Assembly: GCF_001984105.1 (NCBI RefSeq)
Contig: NZ_MTQM01000003.1
Span: 1 to 64,000 of the forward strand
DNA: 64,000 nucleotides
DNA from: Microbacterium sp. CSI-V
GTDB taxonomy: Bacteria; Actinomycetota; Actinomycetes; Actinomycetales; Microbacteriaceae
Direction: 5' to 3'
Below the pieces are notes generated by a model. It had not been told where the DNA came from. It saw only the letters and a list, made by a program, of their open reading frames with translations, and did not search any database. Positions 1 through 6,427 of the stretch are shown in pieces (position 1 is the stretch's first letter; each line of letters begins with the position of its first letter). The position numbers and the translations under genes were made by a program.

Positions 1-384
1 CCGGCTAGGGGCCTCCGGCGGGCTGCGCCCGCCTCCTCCGGGCGTCCCGGCAGGCCGGGCCGGAGCGAGGTCGGGGCGGCGCTGCGCGCCACCCTCGGGG
101 CGGGCTGCGGTGGGGTGCGTGGCGGCCTGGGATCGGGTAGCCGGCTATCAGGTGCCGGATCGACCCTGCGGGGCTTAGGCGGCTTCCTGGGGCTTCCTGC
201 GGATTAGCGCTTCCCGGCCCTGTGCGGCTCTCTCCCGGCCTGGGGTGCCGTTCGGCTGTAGTTGCCTATCCCGGTGCTTTCGCGGCCTGTGGCGGGCTTC
301 CTGGGCCGTTCTGCGGGGCGGTTCCTCGTGGTTGGGGTTCCGGGGCGGGTTCTGTCCGGGCTGCGCCCGGGAGGCGGGCCGTTT
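1..384. other. GC-rich region without a supported gene
   Basis: No reading frame here has a convincing ribosome binding site or protein-like composition. The sequence is very GC-rich with many short G/C runs. The frames that cross it are explained by the downstream gene starting at 465. It may be the edge of another feature lying outside the window. Confidence 0.5.
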
Positions 385-442
385 CCAACCCTGTTGACAG
401 TGTCTGGGGCTATCTCTATATTAGTACCTGTCAAGTCAACTA
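385..442 (+). promoter_or_regulatory. Repeated promoter-operator, copy 1
   Basis: TTGACA at 394-399, 17-bp spacer, TATATT at 417-422, operator-like GTCAAGTCAACTA at 430-442. The block opens with CCAACCCTG in place of the usual CCAACCGGG. It lies 22 bp upstream of the gene at 465, with the ribosome binding site GGAGG between. First of 13 same-orientation copies in the window. Confidence 0.85.
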
Positions 443-464
443 TTCAATAACCGTGGAGGTTCTC

Positions 465-1088
465 ATGAGCATGTGGACGTGTGTATCGGTGGATGCCGTG
501 GAGGGCGCCGAGCTGCCCTCGCTCGCCCGGCTAATCGCGCTGTGGAATGCGAACGCGGACACCGAGCACCAGATCGACATCGACACCGGCCGCGCGCGGA
601 TCTACGGGATCGACGCGCAGATCGGGATCGACCGGGCCGGATCGGCCTACGTGCAGTACTCAGACCAGGTGCAGACCTTCGGGCTGCGTGAACTCGCCGA
701 GCAGCTGACGGCATCCCTGCCGGGGCTGTCCCTCACCCTCAAGGAGGAATGGACGGGCGAGGAGCCGAGTGTCACCCGCGAGCGCTGGCAGGGCGGCCGC
801 GTGGTCGCGAAGCGGGATTCGAACGGGCCGCTGATCCCGGTGGACGCGCTGGGCCGCACGCCGGAGACCGCGCTGGCGGCGATCCTGGCGGCCGTGGGCT
901 CGCTCGGGGACGCGCTGATGATGACGTTCCCGGGTGAGGACTTCTGGGAGCACTTCACCTACCTGGAAGGCTCCCGGCTCGCCGAGGTGTTCGAGGCCGC
1001 CGCGCTGCCGGAGCGCGCTGCCATGATCCGCGAGCGCTGCCGCGAGGCCGATCCCGAGGCATGGGAGGAGGCCGACGAGACCGCCTGA
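465..1088 (+). CDS. Hypothetical protein, 207 aa
   Basis: I do not recognise the family. The ATG at 465 follows GTGGAGG at good spacing and sits directly behind promoter copy 1; the longer frame that starts near 222 would begin upstream of that promoter and is rejected. The product is acidic and looks soluble, with no signal peptide or membrane segment. A central part (about residues 95-115) contains GEEPSVTRERWQGGRVVAKR, and the C-terminus is a helical stretch rich in E, A and R. It is followed by a short spacer and promoter copy 2, so it is probably transcribed alone. Inference: an accessory or establishment gene of the conjugative element. Confidence 0.7.
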   Translation: MSMWTCVSVDAVEGAELPSLARLIALWNANADTEHQIDIDTGRARIYGIDAQIGIDRAGSAYVQYSDQVQTFGLRELAEQLTASLPGLSLTLKEEWTGEEPSVTRERWQGGRVVAKRDSNGPLIPVDALGRTPETALAAILAAVGSLGDALMMTFPGEDFWEHFTYLEGSRLAEVFEAAALPERAAMIRERCREADPEAWEEADETA

Positions 1089-1121
1089 GACCCGCGATTT
1101 CTCCCTAGAAAACGGGGGAGT

Positions 1122-1170
1122 CTCCCAATGTCGGAGGCTCCCCCTATATTCGTAAGCGTCAAGTCAACTA
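1122..1170 (+). promoter_or_regulatory. Repeated promoter-operator, copy 2 (no -35)
   Basis: TATATT at 1145-1150 and GTCAAGTCAACTA at 1158-1170 are intact, but the -35 position (1122-1127) reads CTCCCA. The bases right after it (AATGTC then GGAG) still match the other copies, so only the CCAACCGGGTTGAC part was lost or never present. Copy 5 has the same defect. Confidence 0.75.
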
Positions 1171-1193
1171 TTCGACGTTCTAGGGAGGACATC

Positions 1194-1670
1194 ATGACTG
1201 ACATCACCACTCAGGCGGTTACCGGCTTCGAGGGTCTCACCCTCCCCCGCCCGGCTGTCATCGGCGAGCTGGCGCGGGTCGAGGCTTCCACGCGCGCCGC
1301 GCTCGCCCGCGCCGAGCAGCTCGAGGCGGAGATCGCCACGGCGCGGGCCGAGGAGATCACGGACGGCGCAGACGCCCGTCTCGTGGACTTCTGGGAGGCG
1401 GCGGGCGAGATCGCCACCGACCACGACATGTGCGGCGAGTACGACCGCATGGTCGCCGCCGTGGACGGCATCACCCGCGAGCGCGAGTTCGAGGTCGGTA
1501 TGGACATCACGATCAGCCTGCGGGTCTACCGGACGGTCACCGCGACCAACTACGACGCCGCTATCGAGGCCGCCGAGGAGGACGTCGACCGCTACGACGT
1601 GGCCGAGGCGATCCGCGAGAACGGCTGGGATGACATCGACTGGAACGGGTCGAGCGCCGAGCCGGTCTGA
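1194..1670 (+). CDS. Hypothetical protein, 158 aa, paralog of the next gene
   Basis: The ATG at 1194 follows AGGGAGGACATC and promoter copy 2. The protein starts MTDITT, has a helical, coiled-coil-like segment (about 24-48) rich in A, R and E, and then a beta-rich part with REFEVGMDITISLRVYRTV. It shares start, layout and length class with the gene at 1819 (MTDITT, RAALAR, LEAE, then a REREF or RDRKYT segment). The two are therefore probably a tandem duplication that included the promoter. The acidic C-terminus ends near DDIDWNGSSAEPV. Function unknown. Confidence 0.75.
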   Translation: MTDITTQAVTGFEGLTLPRPAVIGELARVEASTRAALARAEQLEAEIATARAEEITDGADARLVDFWEAAGEIATDHDMCGEYDRMVAAVDGITREREFEVGMDITISLRVYRTVTATNYDAAIEAAEEDVDRYDVAEAIRENGWDDIDWNGSSAEPV

Positions 1671-1683
1671 TCCGGCATCGCGC

Positions 1684-1714
1684 GAGGGGCGGGGCTTCGG
1701 CCTCGCCCCTCTTT
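1684..1714 (+). terminator. Hairpin terminator with TTCG loop
   Basis: Stem GAGGGGCGGGGC (1684-1695) pairs with GCCTCGCCCCTC (1700-1711), with one G.T pair, around a TTCG tetraloop and followed by TTTC. It begins 13 bp after the stop at 1670 and separates this gene from promoter copy 3. Confidence 0.8.
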
Positions 1715-1737
1715 CGTGCCCTGCGGCGAGCGCCGAT

Positions 1738-1795
1738 CCAACCGGGTTGACAATGTCGGAGCCCTCCCCTATATTTGTACATGTCAAGTCAACTA
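1738..1795 (+). promoter_or_regulatory. Repeated promoter-operator, copy 3
   Basis: Opens with CCAACCGGG; TTGACA at 1747-1752, 17-bp spacer, TATATT at 1770-1775, GTCAAGTCAACTA at 1783-1795. The leader between operator and gene (TCGACGTTCTAGGGAGGAC) is nearly the same as behind copy 2. Confidence 0.88.
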
Positions 1796-1818
1796 ATCGA
1801 CGTTCTAGGGAGGACATC

Positions 1819-2265
1819 ATGACTGACATCACCACCACCGACAACCGGGTCGCCGGTCAGACCGAGCTCGCCCGGGCGCAGGAGTCCGAGCGGGCCGCGC
1901 TCGCCCGCGTGGTCACCCTTGAGGCCGAGCTGGCACGGCTGCAGAACGACCAGATCGAGGCGAGCGACCCGCGCCTGACGATGCTCTGGGCGAAGGTGCG
2001 CCGGATCGCCGACCACGCCGGTTACGAGACCTACTACGACACGCTCGCCGAGGAGCTGGGCGGCGTCCAGCGTGACCGGAAGTACACGGTCACCTACCGC
2101 GTGACGGTCGAGGTCGACGTGCCGGTCGAGGTCACCGCGATCAACACGGAGACCGCCGAGGAGGCCGCCCGGCCCATGCTCACCCCCGAGCGGATCGCCA
2201 CGATCCTGCACGGCCCCGGCTGGCGCGACATGACGGTCGAGGAGCACGACATCATCGAGGACTGA
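1819..2265 (+). CDS. Hypothetical protein, 148 aa, paralog of the previous gene
   Basis: The ATG at 1819 follows AGGGAGGACATC, the same leader as the gene at 1194, and the first six residues (MTDITT) are identical. An N-terminal helical region (about 14-40) is followed by a beta-rich segment with KYTVTYRVTVEVDVPVEVTA near residues 95-115, then an acidic tail. No catalytic motif or membrane segment is visible. Its similarity to the neighbour suggests duplication of a complete promoter-leader-gene cassette. Function unknown. Confidence 0.75.
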   Translation: MTDITTTDNRVAGQTELARAQESERAALARVVTLEAELARLQNDQIEASDPRLTMLWAKVRRIADHAGYETYYDTLAEELGGVQRDRKYTVTYRVTVEVDVPVEVTAINTETAEEAARPMLTPERIATILHGPGWRDMTVEEHDIIED

Positions 2266-2269
2266 TCGA

Positions 2270-2300
2270 CCGGGAGGGGCGGGCCGCCCGCCCCTCCCGG
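2270..2300 (+). terminator. Perfect 14-bp hairpin terminator
   Basis: CCGGGAGGGGCGGG (2270-2283) pairs perfectly with 2287-2300 around a CCG loop. It begins 5 bp after the stop at 2265. There is no T-run behind it. Confidence 0.75.
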
Positions 2301-2333
2301 CATCCGCCCCGCGGCGAGCGCAGCCGATCCGAT

Positions 2334-2391
2334 CCAACCGGGTTGACAATGTCCGACCCCTCCCCTATATTAGTAGGTGTCAAGTCAACTA
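2334..2391 (+). promoter_or_regulatory. Repeated promoter-operator, copy 4
   Basis: CCAACCGGG, TTGACA at 2343-2348, 17-bp spacer, TATATT at 2366-2371, GTCAAGTCAACTA at 2379-2391. The leader that follows (AAACCCGTTCTGAGGAGGAC) recurs behind copy 9. Confidence 0.88.
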
Positions 2392-2414
2392 AAACCCGTT
2401 CTGAGGAGGACGCC

Positions 2415-2588
2415 ATGACCGCCGCAACTCTCGCCGAAATGGTGGCCGCTCGAGATCTCGTCAACGAGACCGGGGAGACCCTCGCCTACGCCATCGCCGC
2501 CGGCGAGAGCGACCAGGCCCTCCGCACCCTGCGGCGCAAGTACAACGCCGCCATCAAGGCGGAAACCGCGCTGCGGTTCCGCCCGTAG
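2415..2588 (+). CDS. Small hypothetical protein, 57 aa
   Basis: The ATG at 2415 follows GAGGAGGACGCC and promoter copy 4. The product is predicted all-helical: MTAATLAEMVAARDLVNE, a short link, then SDQALRTLRRKYNAAIK, ending in basic RFRP. It has no cysteine and no membrane segment. It is the first gene of a likely three-gene unit with 2646 and 2987. No family recognised. Confidence 0.65.
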   Translation: MTAATLAEMVAARDLVNETGETLAYAIAAGESDQALRTLRRKYNAAIKAETALRFRP

Positions 2589-2645
2589 CCAGACCATGGC
2601 GAGACCGGGCGCCCGGCCTCGCCGGCCCCGACCGAGAGGAACACC

Positions 2646-2990
2646 ATGACCACCGCCACGAAGCGCTACACCGGCCCGCTGGCGCCGGGCGCGCACATCG
2701 CCGCCGACACCGACCCGTGGCTGCAGGATGCCGCCACCGGCGAGCGCGTCGACCTCCGCCCGTTCGAACCGACCGAGCCGCGATCGCTGGCCGCCGACGA
2801 CTGCGAGTGCATCGCGTGGGCGATCCTCCCCGGCGTCTTCGCCCCGTGCAATGGCGAGTTCGGCATCGAGGCGCACGACGACTGTCGCGAGTACGCGGGC
2901 GACATCGAGGCCGCCGCGGCGCTCGCCGCGCACCTGGCATCCATCACCGGCCGCACCTACGAAATCTGGTACGAGGAGACCCGCCCATGA
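2646..2990 (+). CDS. Hypothetical protein, 114 aa
   Basis: The ATG at 2646 follows CGAGAGGAACACC, 57 bp after the previous stop with no new promoter, so it is probably cotranscribed from copy 4. It is acidic and contains four cysteines (CEC near residue 56, one near 76 and one near 86) and an aromatic C-terminus, TYEIWYEETRP. The cysteine spacing does not form a clear zinc finger. It overlaps the next gene by four bases (ATGA), which suggests translational coupling. Function unknown. Confidence 0.7.
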   Translation: MTTATKRYTGPLAPGAHIAADTDPWLQDAATGERVDLRPFEPTEPRSLAADDCECIAWAILPGVFAPCNGEFGIEAHDDCREYAGDIEAAAALAAHLASITGRTYEIWYEETRP

Positions 2991-3469
2991 GCACCGCACA
3001 CCCCACCCCGACATCCAAGCCGGCCCCGCTCGCCGCGGCCGACCTCGCCGACGCGAACGGCTGGCGAGACCCCGCCGCGCTCGCCGTCCCCGATGCCGTC
3101 ATGCTCGGCACGCTCGCCGCCTGGGGCATCTGGCCGGACGACCACGCCCCCGACCCGGGCGAGCCGCTCGGCGAGCAGTTCGCCCGGCAGATCGGCGCGG
3201 GCGAGGCCGTCGAGTACTTCGAGACCTTCGAGCTGATCCGCGCGATCGCGCACGCCGCCTACGCGAACGGGTACGCCCGCGGCACCGCGGCGAGCGCGAT
3301 CCCCGCCGACGCATCCCCCGAGGCGATCGCCGCCGCCGTGGTGCGATCGCTCGACCTCCCGCCCCTCGCCGTCTACGTGGAACGGGGCAAGCCCGAGCCG
3401 CCGCAGAACCTCGTGTGGAACGCCGTGCGCGCCGCGGTGACCGCCACCCGATCCCGGCGCACAACGTAG
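2987..3469 (+). CDS. Hypothetical protein, 160 aa
   Basis: Starts at the ATG overlapping the upstream stop (ATGA at 2987-2990), the third gene of the unit driven by promoter copy 4. The N-terminal 20 residues are rich in P, T and A and probably disordered. The rest is mostly helical, with an acidic centre (EYFETFELIRAIAHAAYANG). The C-terminus is basic, with RSRRTT at the end. No family or catalytic motif recognised. A strong terminator follows. Confidence 0.7.
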   Translation: MSTAHPTPTSKPAPLAAADLADANGWRDPAALAVPDAVMLGTLAAWGIWPDDHAPDPGEPLGEQFARQIGAGEAVEYFETFELIRAIAHAAYANGYARGTAASAIPADASPEAIAAAVVRSLDLPPLAVYVERGKPEPPQNLVWNAVRAAVTATRSRRTT

Positions 3470-3499
3470 CACCCGCGGCGCTCGCCGCAGTCCTCCCTA

Positions 3500-3534
3500 G
3501 CGGGGCGAGGGGCAACCCTCGCCCCGCATTTTCG
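3500..3534 (+). terminator. Rho-independent terminator
   Basis: GCGGGGCGAGGG (3500-3511) pairs perfectly with CCCTCGCCCCGC (3516-3527) around a GCAA tetraloop and is followed by ATTTTCG. It closes the 2415-3469 unit. Confidence 0.88.
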
Positions 3535-3541
3535 TGCCCGC

Positions 3542-3590
3542 GCTCCAATGTCCGACCCCCTCCCTATATTGGTAAACGTCAAGTCAACTA
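3542..3590 (+). promoter_or_regulatory. Repeated promoter-operator, copy 5 (no -35)
   Basis: TATATT at 3565-3570 and GTCAAGTCAACTA at 3578-3590 are intact. The -35 position reads GCTCCA, followed directly by AATGTCCGACC as in complete copies. The terminator at 3500-3534 lies just upstream, so the CCAACCGGGTTGAC part may have been lost when it arose. Confidence 0.75.
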
Positions 3591-3613
3591 ACCGACGTTC
3601 TGAGGAGGACATC

Positions 3614-4171
3614 ATGACCGACACCACCACGACCGCAGCCGAGATCCTGGCAGGGTTCGAGCAGAGCTTCGGTGGCATCTTCGAGCGGATGAGCTGGGCC
3701 GAGGATGAGATCGCGCAGGCGCAGGCCCGGCACCCCGAGCAGGCCGACACGCTCTTTCACTCGTTCTCGCTGCTCAGCGGCGGCGAGGCATCCGCGCGGA
3801 TGAGCGTTGAGGCCGTCTACCGGGCGCACGCGCGGGAGATCCTCGAGCGGGTCGCCGCGGGCGAGGACACCCGCCCCGGCACCGCCGTCGAGGTCGTCAT
3901 CGGCCTTCTCGCGGCCGCGGAGCGGGCACCGCTCTCGCACGAGGGATTCGGGCTGTGCGCGCGGCTGTGGATCGCCGCAGGCCTGCCCGATCACGACGAG
4001 TTCGCCGACAAGCTCGACCACATCGAGGCGCTGCACGCCGCCCGGCTCGACGCCGAGGAGGCCGACGCCCGCCGTGCCTGCCGGGACGACGCCCGCAAGC
4101 TCGGCCGGATCGAGTGCGACGGCTGGCACCACGGCGCGCAGGTGCCCTGCAGCTACATCGCCGCGGCCTGA
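3614..4171 (+). CDS. Hypothetical helical protein, 185 aa
   Basis: The ATG at 3614 follows GAGGAGGACATC and promoter copy 5. It begins MTDTTTTAAEILAGFEQSF, resembling the MTDITT start of the genes at 1194 and 1819, although the body differs. The body is helical and acidic, with a conspicuous ALHAARLDAEEADARRACRD helix (about 145-165). The C-terminus has GWHHGAQVPC, which could bind metal through two histidines and a cysteine, but this is only suggestive. Function unknown. A hairpin follows its stop. Confidence 0.72.
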   Translation: MTDTTTTAAEILAGFEQSFGGIFERMSWAEDEIAQAQARHPEQADTLFHSFSLLSGGEASARMSVEAVYRAHAREILERVAAGEDTRPGTAVEVVIGLLAAAERAPLSHEGFGLCARLWIAAGLPDHDEFADKLDHIEALHAARLDAEEADARRACRDDARKLGRIECDGWHHGAQVPCSYIAAA

Positions 4172-4176
4172 TCGCA

Positions 4177-4208
4177 GCGCGGGCCGGGGCGAGATCCTCG
4201 GCCCGCGC
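4177..4208 (+). terminator. Hairpin terminator
   Basis: GCGCGGGCCG (4177-4186) pairs with CGGCCCGCGC (4199-4208) around a 12-nt loop, starting 5 bp after the stop at 4171. No T-run. Confidence 0.65.
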
Positions 4209-4231
4209 TCGCCGCATCCGGCACCGCCGAT

Positions 4232-4289
4232 CCAACCGGGTTGACAATGTCCGACCCTGCCCCTATATTAGTAAATGTCAAGTCAACTA
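4232..4289 (+). promoter_or_regulatory. Repeated promoter-operator, copy 6
   Basis: CCAACCGGG, TTGACA at 4241-4246, 17-bp spacer, TATATT at 4264-4269, GTCAAGTCAACTA at 4277-4289, then a leader with TTCTGAGGAGGAC before the gene at 4314. Confidence 0.88.
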
Positions 4290-4313
4290 ACCGGATGTTC
4301 TGAGGAGGACACC

Positions 4314-5321
4314 ATGACCACCATCCTGAAGGCCGTCGAGAAGGGCGAGCTGCTCACCGCCGTCACCACGCTGCTCGGCTACACCCCGACCGAGTCGCTC
4401 GTCATCGCCCCGTTCCGCGGCACCCGCTCGCACGGCGCGCTGCGCGTCGACCTCCCCACCGCCACCGACGCGGACGCGCTCGCCGCGTACACCGCCGAAT
4501 GGCTCGGCACGGTCGTCCGCCTCGGCGGCGTCACGATGATCGCCGCGGCGATCTACACCGACGGCGACCAGGCGCGGCACGCGCTGCTCGCCGAGACCCT
4601 GCGCACCATGTGCGACCTGCTCGGCCTCGACGTCGCCGCGATCTTCTACGCCACCCCCGCCACCTGGGGCGAGTACTTCACCGGCGAGGAGCACACCGAG
4701 CCGGCCCCGGCCCTCGCCAACGCCCCTGCGCTCGCCGCGGGCGACCAGCACGCCGGGATCGAGCTTCCCGTCACCGATCCCGCGCTCGCCGCGGCCGTCG
4801 CCTCGGCGACGTTCCCCACGGATGACGAGGCGAGCCTGACCGCGATGCTGGAAGGCGTGCTCACCGCCGACCTCGACGCCCCGGAGCCGAGCACCCTCGC
4901 GCACCTCGCGGCCGTCATGGTGATCCCGGCGCTGCGGGACGCGGCCCTGATTCAGTGGGCCAGCGACGAGCAGACCGGACGCGAGGCCGTCGCCGCGCAG
5001 ACCGCCTACTCCACCGCGGGCACCGCGATCCCCGAGCACCTCGGCCGGATCATGGTCGGCGACACGATGCACCGCCCCGAGCCCGCCCGCCTCGGCGCCG
5101 CGCTCGCCGCGTGCCGGATCGCCGCGGCGCACGTCACCGGCCACGAGCACGCCGCGCTGCTCGCCGCGGCCGCGTGGCTGTCCTGGGCGCTGGGCCGCTC
5201 GACGCACGCGGGCCACTACCTCGACCACGCCGCGCAGGCTGACCCCGCTCTGACCATCGTGGACGTCCTGAGCCGCCTCCTGGCGACCGGAACCCTCCCG
5301 GCCTGGATCTTCATCCAGTGA
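4314..5321 (+). CDS. DUF4192 family protein, 335 aa
   Basis: The N-terminus shows the DUF4192 signature: a helix, then LLGYTPTESLVIAPF (about residues 21-35), then GALRVDLP. This domain is widespread in actinobacteria and their mobile elements and has no established biochemical role. The length is typical. The middle (about 125-180) is a variable linker rich in A, E and P. The C-terminal half is helical, with AHVTGHEHAALLAAAAWLSW near residue 265-285, as expected for the family. No membrane segment. The ATG at 4314 follows GAGGAGGACACC, and the gene is a single-gene cassette between promoter copy 6 and a strong hairpin. Confidence 0.85.
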   Translation: MTTILKAVEKGELLTAVTTLLGYTPTESLVIAPFRGTRSHGALRVDLPTATDADALAAYTAEWLGTVVRLGGVTMIAAAIYTDGDQARHALLAETLRTMCDLLGLDVAAIFYATPATWGEYFTGEEHTEPAPALANAPALAAGDQHAGIELPVTDPALAAAVASATFPTDDEASLTAMLEGVLTADLDAPEPSTLAHLAAVMVIPALRDAALIQWASDEQTGREAVAAQTAYSTAGTAIPEHLGRIMVGDTMHRPEPARLGAALAACRIAAAHVTGHEHAALLAAAAWLSWALGRSTHAGHYLDHAAQADPALTIVDVLSRLLATGTLPAWIFIQ

Positions 5322-5327
5322 GTCACC

Positions 5328-5358
5328 GAGGGCCCCTGAGAACCGCTCAGGGGCCCTC
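5328..5358 (+). terminator. Perfect 13-bp hairpin terminator
   Basis: GAGGGCCCCTGAG (5328-5340), loop AACCG, CTCAGGGGCCCTC (5346-5358). It starts 7 bp after the stop at 5321; followed by C-rich sequence, not a T-run. Confidence 0.82.
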
Positions 5359-5409
5359 CCCCGGCACCCTCCTCGAGCGGGCCGCGCTCGCCGCAGCTCA
5401 CAACTTGAT

Positions 5410-5467
5410 CCAACCGGGTTGACAATGTCCGACCCCTGCCCTATATTGGTAAGTGTCAAGTCAACTA
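5410..5467 (+). promoter_or_regulatory. Repeated promoter-operator, copy 7
   Basis: CCAACCGGG, TTGACA at 5419-5424, 17-bp spacer, TATATT at 5442-5447, GTCAAGTCAACTA at 5455-5467. It serves the 39-codon gene at 5486. Confidence 0.88.
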
Positions 5468-5485
5468 AAGAGAGGAGCACGAGAC

Positions 5486-5605
5486 ATGTGCCAGATCTGC
5501 GGCTACGGAGCCCGCCCCGAGAGCATCTGCCTCGAGGACAGCACCGTCCCGGCCAGCGAGTACGACGGCCCTCCGGACCCCGTCGACAGCGACGGCCGGC
5601 TGTAG
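5486..5605 (+). CDS. Micro-protein with CxxC, 39 aa
   Basis: The reading frame begins MCQICGYGARPESICLEDS and ends DSDGRL. The ATG follows AGAGAGGAGCACGAGAC, a good ribosome binding site, and sits 18 bp behind a complete promoter copy, followed by a hairpin. Those three signals are the reason to call so short a gene. Cysteines at positions 2, 5 and 15 could bind zinc (CxxC plus one). The C-terminal half is acidic and probably unstructured. Inference: a small regulatory or inhibitor protein with its own transcription unit. Confidence 0.65.
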   Translation: MCQICGYGARPESICLEDSTVPASEYDGPPDPVDSDGRL

Positions 5606-5609
5606 AGAC

Positions 5610-5645
5610 CAGGGGCGGGCGACCAGCACCGGCCACCCGCCCCTG
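5610..5645 (+). terminator. Hairpin after the micro-protein gene
   Basis: CAGGGGCGGG (5610-5619) pairs perfectly with CCCGCCCCTG (5636-5645) around a 16-nt loop, 4 bp after the stop at 5605. Confidence 0.65.
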
Positions 5646-5690
5646 CACGGCACCGCCGGCACCGCCGGCACGCCGCGCTCGCCGCAGGGG

Positions 5691-6275
5691 TCAGGACGCG
5701 GAGATCTCCGCAGCGGGCTCGTCGAGCTCGGCGGCGCGGAGGATGGTGAGGCCGGCGAACATGGTCGCGGCATCGCGCAGCGCGGCCGGGTTGATGCAGC
5801 ACCACACGTCATCCAGGCGACGGCCGGACACGGCGCCGTCCGCGTACCGGCCAGGGAAGCCGTTCCCGGTGAGCGGCACGATCTCCGCGATGAAGCGCTC
5901 GCACCACTGGCGCTCCTCGAGCGAGAGGCCGGCATAAACGCCGCCGGCGACGGCGCCAGCCATCTTGACGGCGAGCGAGTGCCGCTGCTTGCCGCTCTGG
6001 GGCACGGTCACGCCCGCGCGAGCGTTCGCGACGTCGAGGGCGTCCTCGCAGAGCTGGTGCACGGCGAACAGGATCGGCCGACTGAGGCTCCATCCGTCGC
6101 CGGATGCCTCGGCGGCGTCGACGAGCACGCGCAGCGCGGTGGCGTACTGATCGACGATCGCGACCCGGTCCTCCTCCCGGGTCGCGCCGCCGAGCCAGGC
6201 GCAGTGACCGCCGCCCGGGTGCTCGCCGTCGTCGCCAGCCGGGTAGGCGAGGTTCTCAAGGGATGGCAGGATCAC
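5691..6275 (-). CDS. Hypothetical protein, 194 aa, opposite strand
   Basis: Lies on the - strand inside an otherwise + strand array and lacks the repeated promoter. GTG start at 6275 behind GAGGAGAGCCC. The protein has a Cys/His-rich N-terminal part (GEHPGGGHCAWLGG, about 17-30) and a helical middle (DQYATALRVLVDAAEA, LFAVHQLCEDALDVAN). The C-terminal region contains DDVWCCINPAALRDAATMF. No family is recognised. Its opposite orientation suggests separate acquisition or regulation. Confidence 0.7.
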   Translation of the reverse strand: MILPSLENLAYPAGDDGEHPGGGHCAWLGGATREEDRVAIVDQYATALRVLVDAAEASGDGWSLSRPILFAVHQLCEDALDVANARAGVTVPQSGKQRHSLAVKMAGAVAGGVYAGLSLEERQWCERFIAEIVPLTGNGFPGRYADGAVSGRRLDDVWCCINPAALRDAATMFAGLTILRAAELDEPAAEISAS

Positions 6276-6344
6276 GGGCTCTCCTCGGATCGTCTGGGCG
6301 CTCCCCCATCCTCCCGCGGCCGGCGGCGGCCGGCTCCGAAATTT

Positions 6345-6402
6345 CCAACCGGGTTGACAATGCCCGACCCTGCGCCTATATTGGTAAATGTCAAGTCAAC
6401 TA
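6345..6402 (+). promoter_or_regulatory. Repeated promoter-operator, copy 8
   Basis: CCAACCGGG, TTGACA at 6354-6359, 17-bp spacer, TATATT at 6377-6382, GTCAAGTCAACTA at 6390-6402. One base differs from other copies just after the -35 (AATGCC for AATGTC). Confidence 0.88.
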
Positions 6403-6427
6403 ACCGGATCGAATGCAGGAGGCCGAC

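Noticed and set aside
222-464. N-terminal extension of the gene at 465
   Set aside because: It would place the start far upstream of the promoter module; ATG 465 has the ribosome binding site.
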